DNA from: Rhodosorus marinus | Taxonomy: Eukaryota; Rhodophyta; Stylonematophyceae; Stylonematales; Stylonemataceae | DNA: 64,000 bases | NCBI GenBank assembly: GCA_029953675.1 | Contig: JAMWBK010000002.1 | Span: forward strand, 1,612,001 to 1,676,000 | Direction: 5' to 3' | Part shown: positions 12,677 through 24,222 of the stretch, in pieces | Position numbering within the stretch: position 1 is the first letter of the stretch | How the letters are laid out: every line of letters begins with the position of its first letter | Program-made: the position numbers and the translations under genes | The notes under the pieces: generated by a model | Told to the model about the DNA's origin: nothing | The model's database searches: none | What the model saw: only the letters and a program-made list of their open reading frames with translations

Positions 12677-15310
12677 ATGAGGCTTTGCTTTTTAGCGAAC
12701 TTTTCGCCACCAGTATTTCGTCGAGGGTACAGATCTGTGGTAAAGGTGCGATCCGGTGATGGCAATAGAAGTGCGGATGACGTCGCCGACCACCTCTTGA
12801 AGCAGCGATTTGTTGAAGAAACCGAGGCATCCTGGATCCGGACAATGACACCTGCCAGAGCGGCGAGAATAGAAGAAGCGCTTCTGAAACGAAACGATGC
12901 GGTGTGCGTCCTCCTCAACGGCGCCAGAATGAATCCCTTCGATGCTGCCGCAGTGGTTAGATCATGTGATGCTTTCGGAATCCAGAATCTTTTCCTCGTC
13001 CCCAACGCAGAGCTGACGTATGTCAGACGGGAGCATCTTTGACCAGATTCGCTTGGAGCGAATTTGACTGACCTGCTTTACGCTTCCTCCTCTTCAGCAG
13101 GAAGAACGATCGAAAAAAATTCCGTGTGAGAACCAGCGAGCCACAGCACGTCTCTGATGTGAAACTTTCGAGGCAAATTAAGAAGGCGACCGCAGGCGTG
13201 GAAAAATGGCTAACAATCCATCAACCGATGTCAGTTGAACTGGCTGCTTCTTCGCTGAAGAGTCAAGGATTTCAAGTTCTTAGCATGAATGTGGACCGTA
13301 ATCTTACGCCGTCTCGCTCACGACGAACGCCGTTGCGGGAGATAAACTTTGAACGTAAAACAGTAGTTTGCCTCGGCCTTTCAGCCGAAGAAGAACAGGC
13401 TTTTGCGGACTAGTGAGCTCTACTTGCGCGTCTTAAGCATAAGAGCCTTTTGGAACTAATTTTCTCAAAACCTGAATTGTCTCTTGGGTTCTCTCCTTTT
13501 TGCGATGCAAGTCATGCGACATTACCAAATCTCGGCGTTGGAAATGGTCTTACACTATCCATAGCAGCAGCCGTTTCACTGTCGATCGTTGTCAAGGAGG
13601 TTCGAGAGCAGCGTGGCGGTCAGAATTTTTACTTACCTCCTGCAGAGAAGCGGTCGATCTGCACTGCCTGGCGAGCTGGAGCAATTGAGCCCAGGAAGTT
13701 GGACCCAGAGGTATTCACAGAAATGGGAAACGCTTCTCCATCCGACTCAAGCGTTGGTTGCTCAAGAATATTATTCGTTATTCTGGCCCTCTAGGATATC
13801 AAGTTCAACGATCAGCTGCCGACTGGTCTTAGCAAGGAGCAAGAGAAACGGCTCTTGGAAGGAGGATTGTTCCAGTCTGGCTCAAGCATAGCGGAAATCG
13901 TGAAGCAGTTTTCGACTCCAGATTCTCTCGGTTGTGAGATCAAGGGGTCGTTTGTTGCGCGGAGAAGAACCGTTCTTTCTCAGATATCTTTGCGTAGGAG
14001 ACGAGAGCTTATGTACTCGACGGTTGTAGGTAAGGTATCCTAGCTCTGTCAGAGTTGCAACGAGAAATCCGCTGCCTCGGAAACTGCTAAAAGGCGTATT
14101 TCTTTCGATCACAGGACTTTGTTCTGTACTTGCCAAATCGTCCATACCGGGTTTAGAGTCGGTTGATCTACACCTGGTAAAGAACTGGTTTAAGATAGCT
14201 ATCAAATCGGTTAACGAGAACTTCATGAAGAATTGCTTCGACGAGGCTGGGAATCCGGTATCGCCGTACACGGGGCAGGCAGAGGAGAGAATTGCTCAGG
14301 CGAACTGGAGGGTAGGAAGACCAATATGTTTTCACGGAGCCCCGGACATTGGCTCGGATCTGAGATAGTTGATTTTCACACTCGACCGCTTCAGACGCCT
14401 GAAGCGGCTCTTACCGCTGTGGAGGAACTTTGTTGTAGGATGGGTTTTGATAGCCGGTCTCGTTTCATTTCCCATGCGAACCGCTCGGATGCAATTACGA
14501 TCGTAGCGAGGATTTTCAAGCAGCCTTTGTTGGACGGAGAGGCTTCCGTTGATGTCCATGAGAGGTAATTCAACTGAATCAAGGCATTGGATCTTACATC
14601 GTGGCAACTCCTTCGTATCTAAAAGCTCTTCTTTTCTCTTGTCTGACCGCTCATCTGTGTTAGAGCGCAGCGTATTGGGAGATCATATACAATGGAGAAG
14701 ATCCCGCTCGGGTACCCGTACAAAAGGGAGCTGTGGCAAAAATGGACTCAGCTCCTTGAAGAAGATATCGATTGTACGGAAGCAAGGAAGAGACGCTCAG
14801 ACGAGGGTCAACAGCTTGGACTGAACACTCTCCTCAAAACTGTTCCCCAACGGCAAGCAGACAAACCCCAGAGTTCGCCTGACCTTGACGCACTTGAACT
14901 GGCCATACGACTTCAACAATGTGCGTATTGTGCTGCGCAACTTCACACGTGCATTTGGGAGAGAGTAGCTCGCGGCAGATGTACCAAGAGGCTGCGAAGC
15001 AAGCGCCTAGCACCGCTGGAGGTGAGTCAGTCGCTTTGTTTCCACACGCCATTTGCACATCCTTGTGTCCAACAAATTGTGAATTCCGAAATTGGCCTGA
15101 ATCAATGCGTATGAAACGGATTCCCAGTCTGCACTCGTTGAAGGGGCACTTGAGCCATCATCTGTCGCAGCGAGAGAGGAAGATCTCCTCCCACGTCTGA
15201 GCTGTGAGCTCCTGTTCGATATAGCATCTCTCCAATTGGCCCTTGAGCGTTCGCCCGGGAGGGGCAAGAATACCTCTACCCAAGCTCTTGATACATACCT
15301 AACCACCTAA
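12677..15310 (+). CDS. SpoU/TrmH-family RNA 2'-O-methyltransferase with long C-terminal extension
   Basis: The N-terminal part is a SPOUT-fold methyltransferase of the TrmH type (2'-O-methylates tRNA or rRNA using S-adenosylmethionine). Seen: ARIEEALLKRNDAVCVLL and the motif-1 Asn/Arg region (NPFDAAAVVRSCDAFGIQNL), a central WLTIHQPMSVELAASSLKSQ segment, motif 2 reduced to VVCLGLSAEEEQAFAD, and motif 3 GNGLTLSIAAAVSLSI, where SLNVS has become TLSIA. Exons about 12677-13016, 13101-13412, 13512-13710, 13794-14031 and later ones join in frame. After the methyltransferase the frame continues without a stop to 15310 as a helical region of about 380 residues of unknown type (YKRELWQKWTQLLEED near 14715). 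The ATG at 12677 begins a basic stretch (FRRGYRSVVKVR) that could be a targeting peptide. If the intron at 14032 is not used, the methyltransferase would stop at 14043 and the rest would be a second gene. Confidence 0.65.
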
Positions 15311-15422
15311 TACATTTACATCAACGACGGATCGGCGAATGCTTGGTGCTTCAGCACTAGCTCATTAATTAATAAACAGAATGTACATCAGTCCACGCCA
15401 TAAAGAACGCTCAATCGTCGCT

Positions 15423-17646
15423 CTACTCTGGAGGGGTCGAGAAGCTCTGAAGTAGCTGTGAGCTGTCCGCGAGCGTTCTCAAAGCCCGCCAGTAAACACC
15501 AGCTGCCGCCTTGAACTCCAGAGCATCTTTTTCGCTTTGTATCCAGTCAAGCCAAACCTATCTCGAGCAACATCGCGATCACGCGCACATTCGGTTTAGC
15601 TCGGTTTTCTTCGCGCAAGTGAGAGCTTTTCACTGTTCACTACCTCTGTATCGGTTTCGCCACATGCTTGAGTACGTAGAGTATAGAGTTTTCGCAGCTT
15701 CTTCAGAGCATGCGTCTGCTTCTCTACTTTGATGGCCTCCCTAACGACTCCTTCGTGTGGACCAGGTGCAGAATTCAGCATTAGCTCATAAGCCGATCGA
15801 GCCTCCGACTAAATTGAAAATCGAAAGGACGTGTGTACAAACAGAAAATCTCAGTTTGATGCAAACTTGGGCAGCGAGCGAACAAATAGATCAGTTTCTC
15901 TTTTTTCGGAGTGGCCGTACCAAAGTGCCGTGAGACCTCAAGAATGCAACCCACAGCGCACCGATTGTGTCGTTGTAGTTACGAATATTGGAAAAGAGCC
16001 GATTCTGCAGCTGCCTACTGACGTCCTCGACAGCTGGTCTTTCCTCGCCTTCCCGAGAAAGCCAAACTCTTATGTACTCACGGCACTCGCTCGGCGATGA
16101 TTTCTCGTCGAGCTCAGGCGTTCCTGGCCTGTGGGTAGCCGAATTGAACCGTGTTAGTCCGTTAGAATGCTTGCGCGGATCATGGTGAGTTGTGCCCTAC
16201 ACGAACTGTTCATCTTCGACGCTAATTGTGAATCCTTGTTTCCTGGCATCCAGTAGTGTCTCTTCTACACTTGGGAGAGATTTGGAGAGAGAAGAGTTCT
16301 TCTGGATAAACGTCGTACAAGCTTGCCACAAGGTTTCGGATTCAAGCTCTAGCGCTTTCTTTCTCATCTCCGTCCAGGCGTCGAGTATGGCCTTCTCTGA
16401 CCATTCTGTCAACGTCAAAAAGCGATTTCGTATCAGAGGAAGCCACAATAGAATGCCGTATCGCTGAAACTGAAGCTTTTGTCCCACCCTCGCCATCGAC
16501 AAAAAATCGCAGGGCAGCAGCTTCGAGTACAGAAGGATCCTCTGGAAACCTTCGGACCAGGTTTTCAGCCACTTGTGCGGTGAGGGTGGTTGGTACTAAG
16601 GGCAGCTGCTTGCAGACTTCGAGGTACTGGCAAAAGTAATTCTTCGTCTCATGACAATTGTCAACGTCATCTCCGAGTGCTCCCAGCGCGCCGGTCAATA
16701 CGGTAATAACAACACCACCCTGCCAAAACCCAAGTCCACTAGTTGCTTCGCTATCATCTGTGTGTTTTGTGGATACGAAGAAGAAACCACGCGAAAGACA
16801 TCGATGAGGAAATGTCGAGGGGCACCTTTCCTCACTGCTGAAAGGTTTGAGAGCTACCTGACGCTTCGATTCCGAGGGCTTTTCGTCTTGCCCTGAGTTT
16901 TGACAAGTAGACCACCTCCAAGCGATAGTACTCTAACCACAATTTTCGAGACTTGGGTATGGCTCGAAGAGACCTCTGGGCCAGCCGCCTTGCAGTTTTT
17001 GTATTCGCGTTGCCTTCAAACTCCCAAGACCAGGCGGCAAGCCATAGATCTTCGTTCATCGGGTGCAGCGCCAAAGCCCTGGCAAATACCTATGTCGCAA
17101 GCAACACCTGCATTTTAATAGGAGAAAAAAACAGAACGGAGTGTTTCTCTTACGAAAGTATACCTTTCCCGCGGCCCTGGAACTCCCACTCTTCACGCAG
17201 TGACGTGCGTACTGCATCCAAAGCTCTGTGTCGCCTTTGAATCTCTTGACTGCGCGGTTGTAAGTGTGGATGATCCTTAGAAGCGAAAGAGGTCGACAAC
17301 GATAGAGCAAAGAGTGTGAGAACGGTCGTTGGATAGCTCGAGTGTGAAACGGTCGGGTCCCTCACGGATACCTTCTGTTGGACAAGGCCTTCACTTTAGT
17401 ACGGATTTTCTGGTTCGTCCCTATTCTCTCGAACCTGGTCTTGAGCAGAAGCTCACAGTTCAGTTCATGGCGAACGCATCTCATATAGTCCCTCCTCGTC
17501 GCATCTTGCCTCAAGATCCTCTGCTCCATATCGCGATACTTTTTAACCAGACTTTGAAGCTCCTCGACTGAGAGAAGCCTTGCTCTCATTAAGAGTCGAA
17601 GATCAGGAAGCAGGCTTTCCAGTCTCTTCTCAACTAGATCTCCCAT
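15423..17646 (-). CDS. UTP6: UTP6-like U3 snoRNP-associated protein (HAT repeats)
   Basis: Component of the small-subunit processome that matures 18S rRNA in the nucleolus. The start at 17646 gives MGDLVEKRLESLLPDLRL, the typical UTP6 opening, followed by a helix with YRDMEQRILRQDATRRDYMR. HAT (half-a-TPR) repeats follow: TYNRAVKRFKGDTELWMQYA (about 17260), LHPMNEDLWLAAWSWEFEG (about 17070) and SRKLWLEYYRLEV (about 16920). The last exon reads DWIQSEKDALEFKAAAGVYW and ends with PPE then a stop at 15423-15425. Several short introns break the gene; exact borders between 15560 and 16900 are less certain. It is tail-to-tail with the TrmH-like gene, with only about 110 bases between the stops. Confidence 0.85.
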
Positions 17647-18553
17647 TGCAGGTTACAGAAAGTTATCCAGTCAGTTAAACAGAGCCACAAAAGGTCTTGA
17701 AAAGATCATCCATCTTTTTGAACTACTCTCTTCACAATGATTTAGCAGGCACAATTCCATCCTCTTGACCCTTTTACGACTATGACGTTCGTGTGTCCAC
17801 TCGTAATTCTCGATGTGCGGCCGGGCGCGACGTCCCGAAGGAGTTTAGACAAACTATCTTGATTAAGAACTCAGAGCGCAATACGTGTTTCTTGATTTAG
17901 AGCTCGACGTAGATTTTCTATTCATGGTGATGTTGTTATTGACCATAACTTCAAAATATGGACTTTTCAGAGGAAAGAAACGGTACGTAATTTAGTTGAA
18001 CCCTTATCTTTCGGCCTATACTACGAAAGTTGTTCTTAAATATTTCGTATTCTCATAATGAAGCTCGAAGATGACTAGATTTATAGTCGTCAAGCAGTCT
18101 CGAAAGTCTAGCGGGTGACTTAGGGCTCCATAGCTCAACTGGAAATTATGTTCGAGCAGAAGATCAAGATAGTCTAATGAACCAAAAGGATGAGTGAGCT
18201 CTTCGCCTCGGTGTGTCGGGCGCACGTACTATGGACGTGCGCTCATGGGCTCCGTAAGGGAGGTAAATCTTGTTGAGCGATTTCCAACAAACTTCTAGCG
18301 AAATCACAATTTGTCCGGAGGCTTTTATGCACCTAGTTCTATGTCGTGGGAGAAGAAAGCGCGATAGACCCTCCGGTGAAATGTATCGTTCATATTCCGC
18401 AGCTGCTTGATCTTCCTGAGCAGAGGTGTGCTATTGGCACGCTCAGGAAGACTCAATAAAACTGCGGGCTTGTCGTTTGTTCAAGAGGTGTGGTCGGCTG
18501 CTGATGGATGAACGGTCGGTGTTTCATTTACAAAGATTCCTAGCGCAGCCTGC
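17647..18553. other. Spacer between UTP6 and the RING-like gene
   Basis: About 900 bases without a supported gene. It should contain the UTP6 promoter (both neighbours are on the minus strand) and the 3' flank of the RING-like gene. The minus-strand ORF at 18016-18225 is short and unrecognised. Confidence 0.4.
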
Positions 18554-19533
18554 TCAGGTCTGTTGTCGTCTCCTGGTCTCCTTTTCAAATTGACGTTTCA
18601 AAGCTGATATCGATTTCTTTGCTTGATCAACTGCATTCTGATATTGCTCCTCCCGCTTCTTGACCTGTGCAATCGATTTCTTCTGTGCCTGCAGCTTCTC
18701 CCGAGGAAACGACATTGCCTTCTCCCTCTCCTCGATCCTGAGCTTGCTTTCCTGTATTAAGACGTCCAGGGAGCAACATTCGCTAAGATACCTTTGACCC
18801 TCGTCGCGCAAATGTACTATATCGGCCGTTAAACTACGTCACATGAAGACATGAAGCTCAGCACAGCGTCCCTCACAATTCTTAAGGTGGATGGCCAGCT
18901 CCGCTAGTTCAATTCTACCTTCGATCAAGCACCTGAAGTTGCTTTCGAGCAGATATAAGCGCCCTTCTCTGGCCGTCCAGTACGGAACGTTGGCGAATTC
19001 GCAGGGCTTTATTGCGTCTCGATTCCCGCTTATAGCCTCGTGATAATTCGTCCACCATATTTGTAGTATACTGGCATAGTGCTACCGCTTTCCTCAACCT
19101 TGTCATGGTCTCACGAAAGACAGACTTGTAGTCTTGAAACAAGTCTGCACCACCACGGTTATCCACAGCGACAACGTCAAAAGTCTGCAGTAGAGGGGCC
19201 GGACGTGTCAGGCAGGCGAGAGACGCTTGCAAACGACTCAGTGACGGCTTAGATCAACGTTACCTCGGTAGGGTCCGTATTGTTCCCCGACTCCGAATCA
19301 CAAGCGTAAAATCCATGAACCGTTACGACCTTTTCAGCTTGTCCTAGACAAATATGGCACTTGAGTCCTTTGGTCCGCCGGCGGGTTGCCCAACAAACCG
19401 CATGCACTGCATGGCCACATTGGGGACATACGACTTTCCCAGACAATTTTCCGTTGCAAATCCAGCAGCCAAAAGAAACAATCTGCTTGTCAGCGGTCAC
19501 ACACGTCGTCGCCCCCAAGTCATCAATCTTCAT
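18554..19533 (-). CDS. RING-like zinc-finger and coiled-coil protein
   Basis: The ATG at 19533 opens an exon with an eight-ligand zinc module: CWIC, then CPQCGHAVHAVCW, then CHIC (residues about 23-62). The spacing is RING-like but with a short first loop. After a donor at about 19250, exon 2 (about 19237-18935) is helical and basic (DELSRGYKRESRRNKALRIR). A small middle exon encodes RIELAELAIHLKNCEGRCAE, and the last exon (about 18825-18554) is a continuous coiled coil (VKKREEQYQNAVDQAKKSIS) ending RRRQQT. A RING plus long coiled coil resembles ubiquitin or SUMO ligases of the ZIP3/HEI10 or TRIM-like sort, and a cysteine-rich N-terminus plus coiled coil also recalls ATG14. I cannot choose between these. 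Confidence 0.65.
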
Positions 19534-21010
19534 GCTGATGATTCACGACAGTTCTCGTTTGAAAGCACGTTGATATCCTCTTCTAGCTAGCTCCAGCATA
19601 TTCCAGGAGGCATCACGATCCCCTACAGATCATATCTGATAGAATCCACGCCAGGTACGTGCTCCGACCGGGTCATCCAAATCTTAGGTCCCACATACTA
19701 ACAGAGACTGCGGGTCTCGTCCCTCTTCAGAAAAGAAAATGATCGACTGTTTGACGGGCTGCTTCAATGAATAAACGTTCGTACATCACCAATCGTCAAA
19801 TTCCTCCGCACCCGGAAAATTCTCACTGGGAGTTGCTCCCAACCATCCTCAATAGCAACTTGCAATCGACACGAAGCAAACGAAGTACCGAAACCCTATT
19901 ACTCCCGGCAACGTCCGATGGACATAACTTTCGGAACCCTTTCTCCCGCGAAAAAGTATAATAATGACTGATAGAACAATCAACATTGATAATGATTGAG
20001 AAAAGTCCCATACATCATTTTCAGTCAATAAGTATTATAATGATTGTATTTCCTCTTTCCTTTTTCGCGACAGCTTTGCTGACGTTATCCGACTTTGAAT
20101 TTTTCTTTATTCTCCGATTGTTTTGTTTCGATTTGCCCTGATGGGCAGTATTGAGATACCCAGAGAGTCTGTCTATCCAAATTTAAACAGAGAATCTCGT
20201 TTTGGATATTTGTGTCATCAGGTACATAGACTGCGGAGTCCCCTCGCTGGCTGAGAGCGTTCCCACGTACGGAAGCTTCTAATGTGTATGGCAAGGACAA
20301 CTGCCGTGTACATTGGAAGATAGTTTCTGGTGAAAGATTGTCGGTCGAGAGTAACTGACTCATGCACATTGACTGGATTTCCAGCTTCACTCTTCTGGGC
20401 TAGCAACGCGATGTGATACACTGTTGTTGAGGGCCTCAGAGGATTGGAAAACCTCCCACTGCACCAATTCGAGGTGACCAGGGGCTCACAAGACGAAGGC
20501 ATACAGTTTTGAAGGCCTCGAGGGTAGTCTGTGCTCTTCCCGGTTCTTAGTTCTGGGCAGCAGGCTGAGGTTTTCAGGCCCCTTGTCGGGTGACCAAATA
20601 ATAGTGCGCTCTCGTTCTTGGTGAAAGGGGGTCGTTCAGGGGGTATTAGAGGAAAACAATTGTATGTTTCAGCTTCTTTTCTAAATGCATTCAGCCGGTG
20701 ATAGTTTTTTCGGTATCTGGTTGATCCTGGATTCTCCTCGGGGGAGTCCACTTTGTTGCCAACCGGTGCTGTATGAGTAGTCCATGGTATTTACGAAAAC
20801 AGAAAACCCAAGAGCCCAATAATGTGAGAGATGGTGTTTAGGAGGTCCCTTCGGAAGGAATTTTTTTCTGCCAAACGTGTATTGATATTTGTGAGGGTTG
20901 TATAGAAGAAGCCTTGAAGGGGATGACTTCTGGATGTTGTAGGTGAGGGGGGTCGCGGTCTGACTGTTCAAAGTGAATTGAGACCGACGAGAGCTCGGCC
21001 TTTGTCTGAG
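19534..21010. other. Gene-poor spacer with divergent promoters
   Basis: It separates the minus-strand RING-like gene from the plus-strand gene at 21011, so it should hold both promoters. The minus-strand ORFs at 20085-20390 and 20218-20751 have no recognisable domain. I see no RNA gene or repeat. Confidence 0.4.
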
Positions 21011-21622
21011 ATGGGCGACAAGTGGACTGGTGATTATCAGCCTTCAGGCTGGGGCACGAGGTTGGTGGGGTTGGAATATTATCAGAGTGCTCGTCTGTAT
21101 CCACCCAGGCCGAATACTGATCCTTCAATCCTGTCTCCGGGAGCTTCTTATTCGCATTTGCATGGTCGCTTTACCCCTGCAGCATCTGACTTAGGTGATG
21201 TGAGTCCTTCGCTGTATGCACCAGCCAACTATCTTGCGTCGAGAGGAGAATACCCTGATCCTTCCAGCGATCGTAAGTGCACGGCCGGTTCAGATGAAGG
21301 AGCCGCCGGTGAGAGCGCAAGCGGTATGCACATTTCAGAATATCCACTGATTGCAGAATTCGCCCCACCAACAACCCATTGCTGTAGCGAGCCTACTTTT
21401 TTGCTGAACTTGGTGCCTGAAGACGCTGAGCAATATCCACATGTTGATGGAGCTGATCAAGGAAGGCGGAACGTCTACGGGAGCAGCAACCCGACCAACA
21501 GTTGCTATCCGGATGAGTACTATCCACCGCTGGACTATCAAAGTCCGAACCCGAGGGATCCGGAATCGGTCGGACCCGACCCTGGAAACTTTTTCATACC
21601 AGGCAACAATGATACATTCTAG
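21011..21622 (+). CDS. Pro/Tyr-rich disordered protein, copy 1
   Basis: Single exon of 203 codons from the ATG at 21011 to the stop at 21620-21622. The product is rich in Pro, Tyr, Ser and Asp (LYPPRPNTDPS, YYPPLDYQSPNPRDPE), has no membrane segment or catalytic motif, and should be intrinsically disordered. The N-terminus MGDKWTGDYQPSGWG resembles MANKGDGGFQPTGTD of the gene at 23479, and FTPAASDLGDVSPSLYAP matches FTQAANGLDYVPRSDIEP there, so the two look like diverged tandem paralogues. The frame is open 11 codons upstream without an ATG. Function unknown; low-complexity tails of this type occur in adaptor and condensate-forming proteins. Confidence 0.65.
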   Translation: MGDKWTGDYQPSGWGTRLVGLEYYQSARLYPPRPNTDPSILSPGASYSHLHGRFTPAASDLGDVSPSLYAPANYLASRGEYPDPSSDRKCTAGSDEGAAGESASGMHISEYPLIAEFAPPTTHCCSEPTFLLNLVPEDAEQYPHVDGADQGRRNVYGSSNPTNSCYPDEYYPPLDYQSPNPRDPESVGPDPGNFFIPGNNDTF

Positions 21623-23478
21623 GAAGGCGTACAACGCGATATGCGAGCTCCCGTCGCTGACACAATAAAGATTTCAACAGCTGGACAGTCAGCGAACTAG
21701 TAGAAGATGCCAGATAGCCATTGACGTCAAGACGAAATTAAGTCGAAACAACTGCTCTTTGAAGTAAAAACCAAGCGAGCTGCTAAAGAAGCGGAAAACT
21801 ACGTATGTTTTTCAACGTACGTAGTTTTCCGATCCTAAATTCGTACGAAAACAGGGACTCAAGAAGCTAGTTGTGGAGGCCCAGTGTACTATACTAGCCC
21901 CCAAGTACTTCTCATTTCATAGAACATCACTGATTCCCCAAAATATGCGAACGTACATAAATTTAGTCGTTGTAGAGTCTCTCTTATCTCCTGCTTCATC
22001 TATGATTCTATTTCTAATATAATTATGACTTTCTAGTTCTAGACGTTCCATTGAATTTAACTGGTGAAAATTCAATGGAATATAGGACGAGGGATTAAAA
22101 TAGCCCCTGTCGTTGCGCCAGTTCACTTGTCGAAAAGCGAGAGCAAACCGATGGCCGTGGCTGTGTGCTTTTGCTTGTGTTTAGATTTTTCTTTCGTCAG
22201 AGTCATGGCTTCCGGGGGGGATTATCAGCCACCCTTTATTCACTGGAGCCCACTAAGCGCCGATATTAGGTAGGGTACTGGCGGTTTTCTTTTTTACATT
22301 CGGTAGGTTCGAATTGATCACGTCCAAACTTGAGAATTGATTCACCAAGAGGATCCTTTTGGCACAAAGTCAATGGCCAACAAGAACCGAAGGACCTTTT
22401 GGACAGTGACAGAGTAGCAGTCACTGCACTCAAGCCGAAATGTGCAGAACAAGCTCTTTTTCAAAATTCTACCACATCTCCTGTGGCGAGCCTGGTACTC
22501 ACTCCACTTTCGTTCTTGCTGCTTCATGCGCACAAAGCAGTCGCTGGAGAGTAGAGTCTTTGTGGTTTGCTGTTACTTGGCGCTTTCGGCTTTCAGAAGT
22601 TTCGCGGGAGAAAACAACTCAGAACTTCCATCGAGCAGAAATCACCCTGGATGAGGGACTCATAAACAGCGGTAGGCTCAGCCCCCTACGCCATCTGATA
22701 CTGAAACCCAGAGGGCATGGAGATCTTGGTCTCCTCCCTTGCAGGGGTCCCATCGCGGGAACATCATCGCCAATAATAACAACAACAACAACAGCAATTC
22801 ATTACAGCAGTTGTTAAAAGCATTCCAATATAATCGGGTCAGTTTGGATACTAGAATTGGACTAATCGTGGTCATACCAAAAACTCCCGGGAGGAGAAGG
22901 GGCCTTGTTCACAAAACAAGTCACAAATCTAAATGTACACAAATGTGGACGCGCTATCTTTATCAGGTTCTTTTTCGAACCCTAACTTACGGTTTTCAAA
23001 AGAAATCACAGATCTCATCCAGTCTGCAATTTTTTCCAGGGGTATGAAAAGTCGAGTCGAAGGAGATTGCCAAATAGGCTTCCAACCGGCCCCCCCCCTT
23101 ACCAACTCTTATATGGAAAACCGAATTTAGCTTTTTACGTAAATTTTTGTGGCCAGGCTCTGTTTACAACACCAGCTTTGTGAGGTGTTTCGAGTTTTGC
23201 GTTTTTCAAGGGTGATTGCTCTATTAGGGGTGGAAAGCGGGTGTCGGCGGAAGTTGAGTAAGAAAGGGTGTGCTGTAAAAGGAGAGTATATATTTGCGTG
23301 TAGCAAATCGGGTGGAACGTCCGAGTGTTATTAGGAGGAGAATCTGTTGGTGCATATTTTACCGTTCGGCCGTGTGGTTTGGAAAGGAAGTAGGGTGGAG
23401 GAGGGAAGTGGTTACGTATAATTTGTGACGAGTGCAACTTTTTTTTTTGGTTCCAAGTGGTGAGTGGTGAGGAACAAG
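21623..23478. other. Spacer between the two Pro/Tyr-rich genes
   Basis: No supported gene. It contains a perfect hairpin at 21792-21831, a short AAC/AAT-type trinucleotide run at about 22770-22797, and the promoter region of the second copy. Confidence 0.45.
21792..21831. terminator. Perfect 14-bp hairpin, 12-base loop
   Basis: CGGAAAACTACGTA at 21792-21805 is the exact reverse complement of 21818-21831. It lies 170 bases past the stop of the 21011 gene, so it could form in its 3' UTR; it could equally be a small inverted-repeat element or a protein-binding palindrome. The structure is certain, the role is not. Confidence 0.5.
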
Positions 23479-24222
23479 ATGGCGAACAAGGGGGATGGAG
23501 GATTCCAACCGACGGGCACCGATCCGCTAATGATGGGACCGGCGGGAGTTCCACAGTATCCATTTACGGCTGCTCATACTGCGCAGACGCAGTTTACCCA
23601 GGCGGCGAATGGTTTGGATTATGTCCCCCGCTCCGACATAGAACCGAAGAGAACTACGGGGGAAATGCGGGAGTTCCCCGTGCTCGGGGAATATGATGGA
23701 GCGAACGATGGTAATCTTAGTGCTGAGTACCCTGCGGCTTCTGCGAGCGCCCCGTCTGCGCCCGCCCTGGATGACCTGACGAAGACAGGCGAAGTATCTG
23801 CACTGGAGACTGGGCCGCAAGCACGAAGCACAGGGGGGGTTAACCATGTTTCAGACAACCAACAACAAGGAGTCGGATACGGTGACGCGTACAACACCCC
23901 CGGAAGTGCTCCAAGCTCTGGATATGGGGGCATGGCTCCTCCTCATTCACATCAGTATGGACAGCCAAGCGGAGGCTACGGATACCCTCCGGCACCTGGA
24001 TACAATGGCCAAACCCCAATGCAGCCGCAGTATTCTTCCGGCTATGGCAATGTGCCTACGGGCTACCCACAACAGGGGTATGGACCCCAGCCGGGCTACC
24101 CGAACATGCCTCCCAGCCAGTGGGTTGCTCCTAATCAGCAGCCAGGTTGGAGCTCTGAGCAAGTCCCGGGCAATTCGGGCGCAGCGCACGCGGCGAACAG
24201 TACACACTTGTGGAACCATTAA
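23479..24222 (+). CDS. Gly/Pro/Tyr/Gln-rich disordered protein, copy 2
   Basis: Single exon of 247 codons from the ATG at 23479 (MANKGDGGFQPTG). The first 120 residues are Ala/Asp/Ser-rich; residues about 130-225 are a low-complexity Gly-Tyr-Pro-Gln region (SSGYGGMAPP, GGYGYPPAPGYNGQ, GYPQQGYGPQPGYPNMPP). Such tails occur in annexin-, lifeguard- and shisa-type N-termini and in RNA-binding prion-like proteins, but here there is no folded domain beside it. It is paralogous to the upstream gene at its N-terminus and around FTQAANGLDYVP, with the GYP repeats expanded in this copy. No signal peptide is visible. The frame is open five codons upstream without an ATG. Confidence 0.7.
   Translation: MANKGDGGFQPTGTDPLMMGPAGVPQYPFTAAHTAQTQFTQAANGLDYVPRSDIEPKRTTGEMREFPVLGEYDGANDGNLSAEYPAASASAPSAPALDDLTKTGEVSALETGPQARSTGGVNHVSDNQQQGVGYGDAYNTPGSAPSSGYGGMAPPHSHQYGQPSGGYGYPPAPGYNGQTPMQPQYSSGYGNVPTGYPQQGYGPQPGYPNMPPSQWVAPNQQPGWSSEQVPGNSGAAHAANSTHLWNH

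Noticed and set aside
18100-18160. A-box-like CATAGCTCAACTGG, possible tRNA
   Set aside because: No B-box (GTTCGA-N-TCC) with correct spacing and no acceptor stem.
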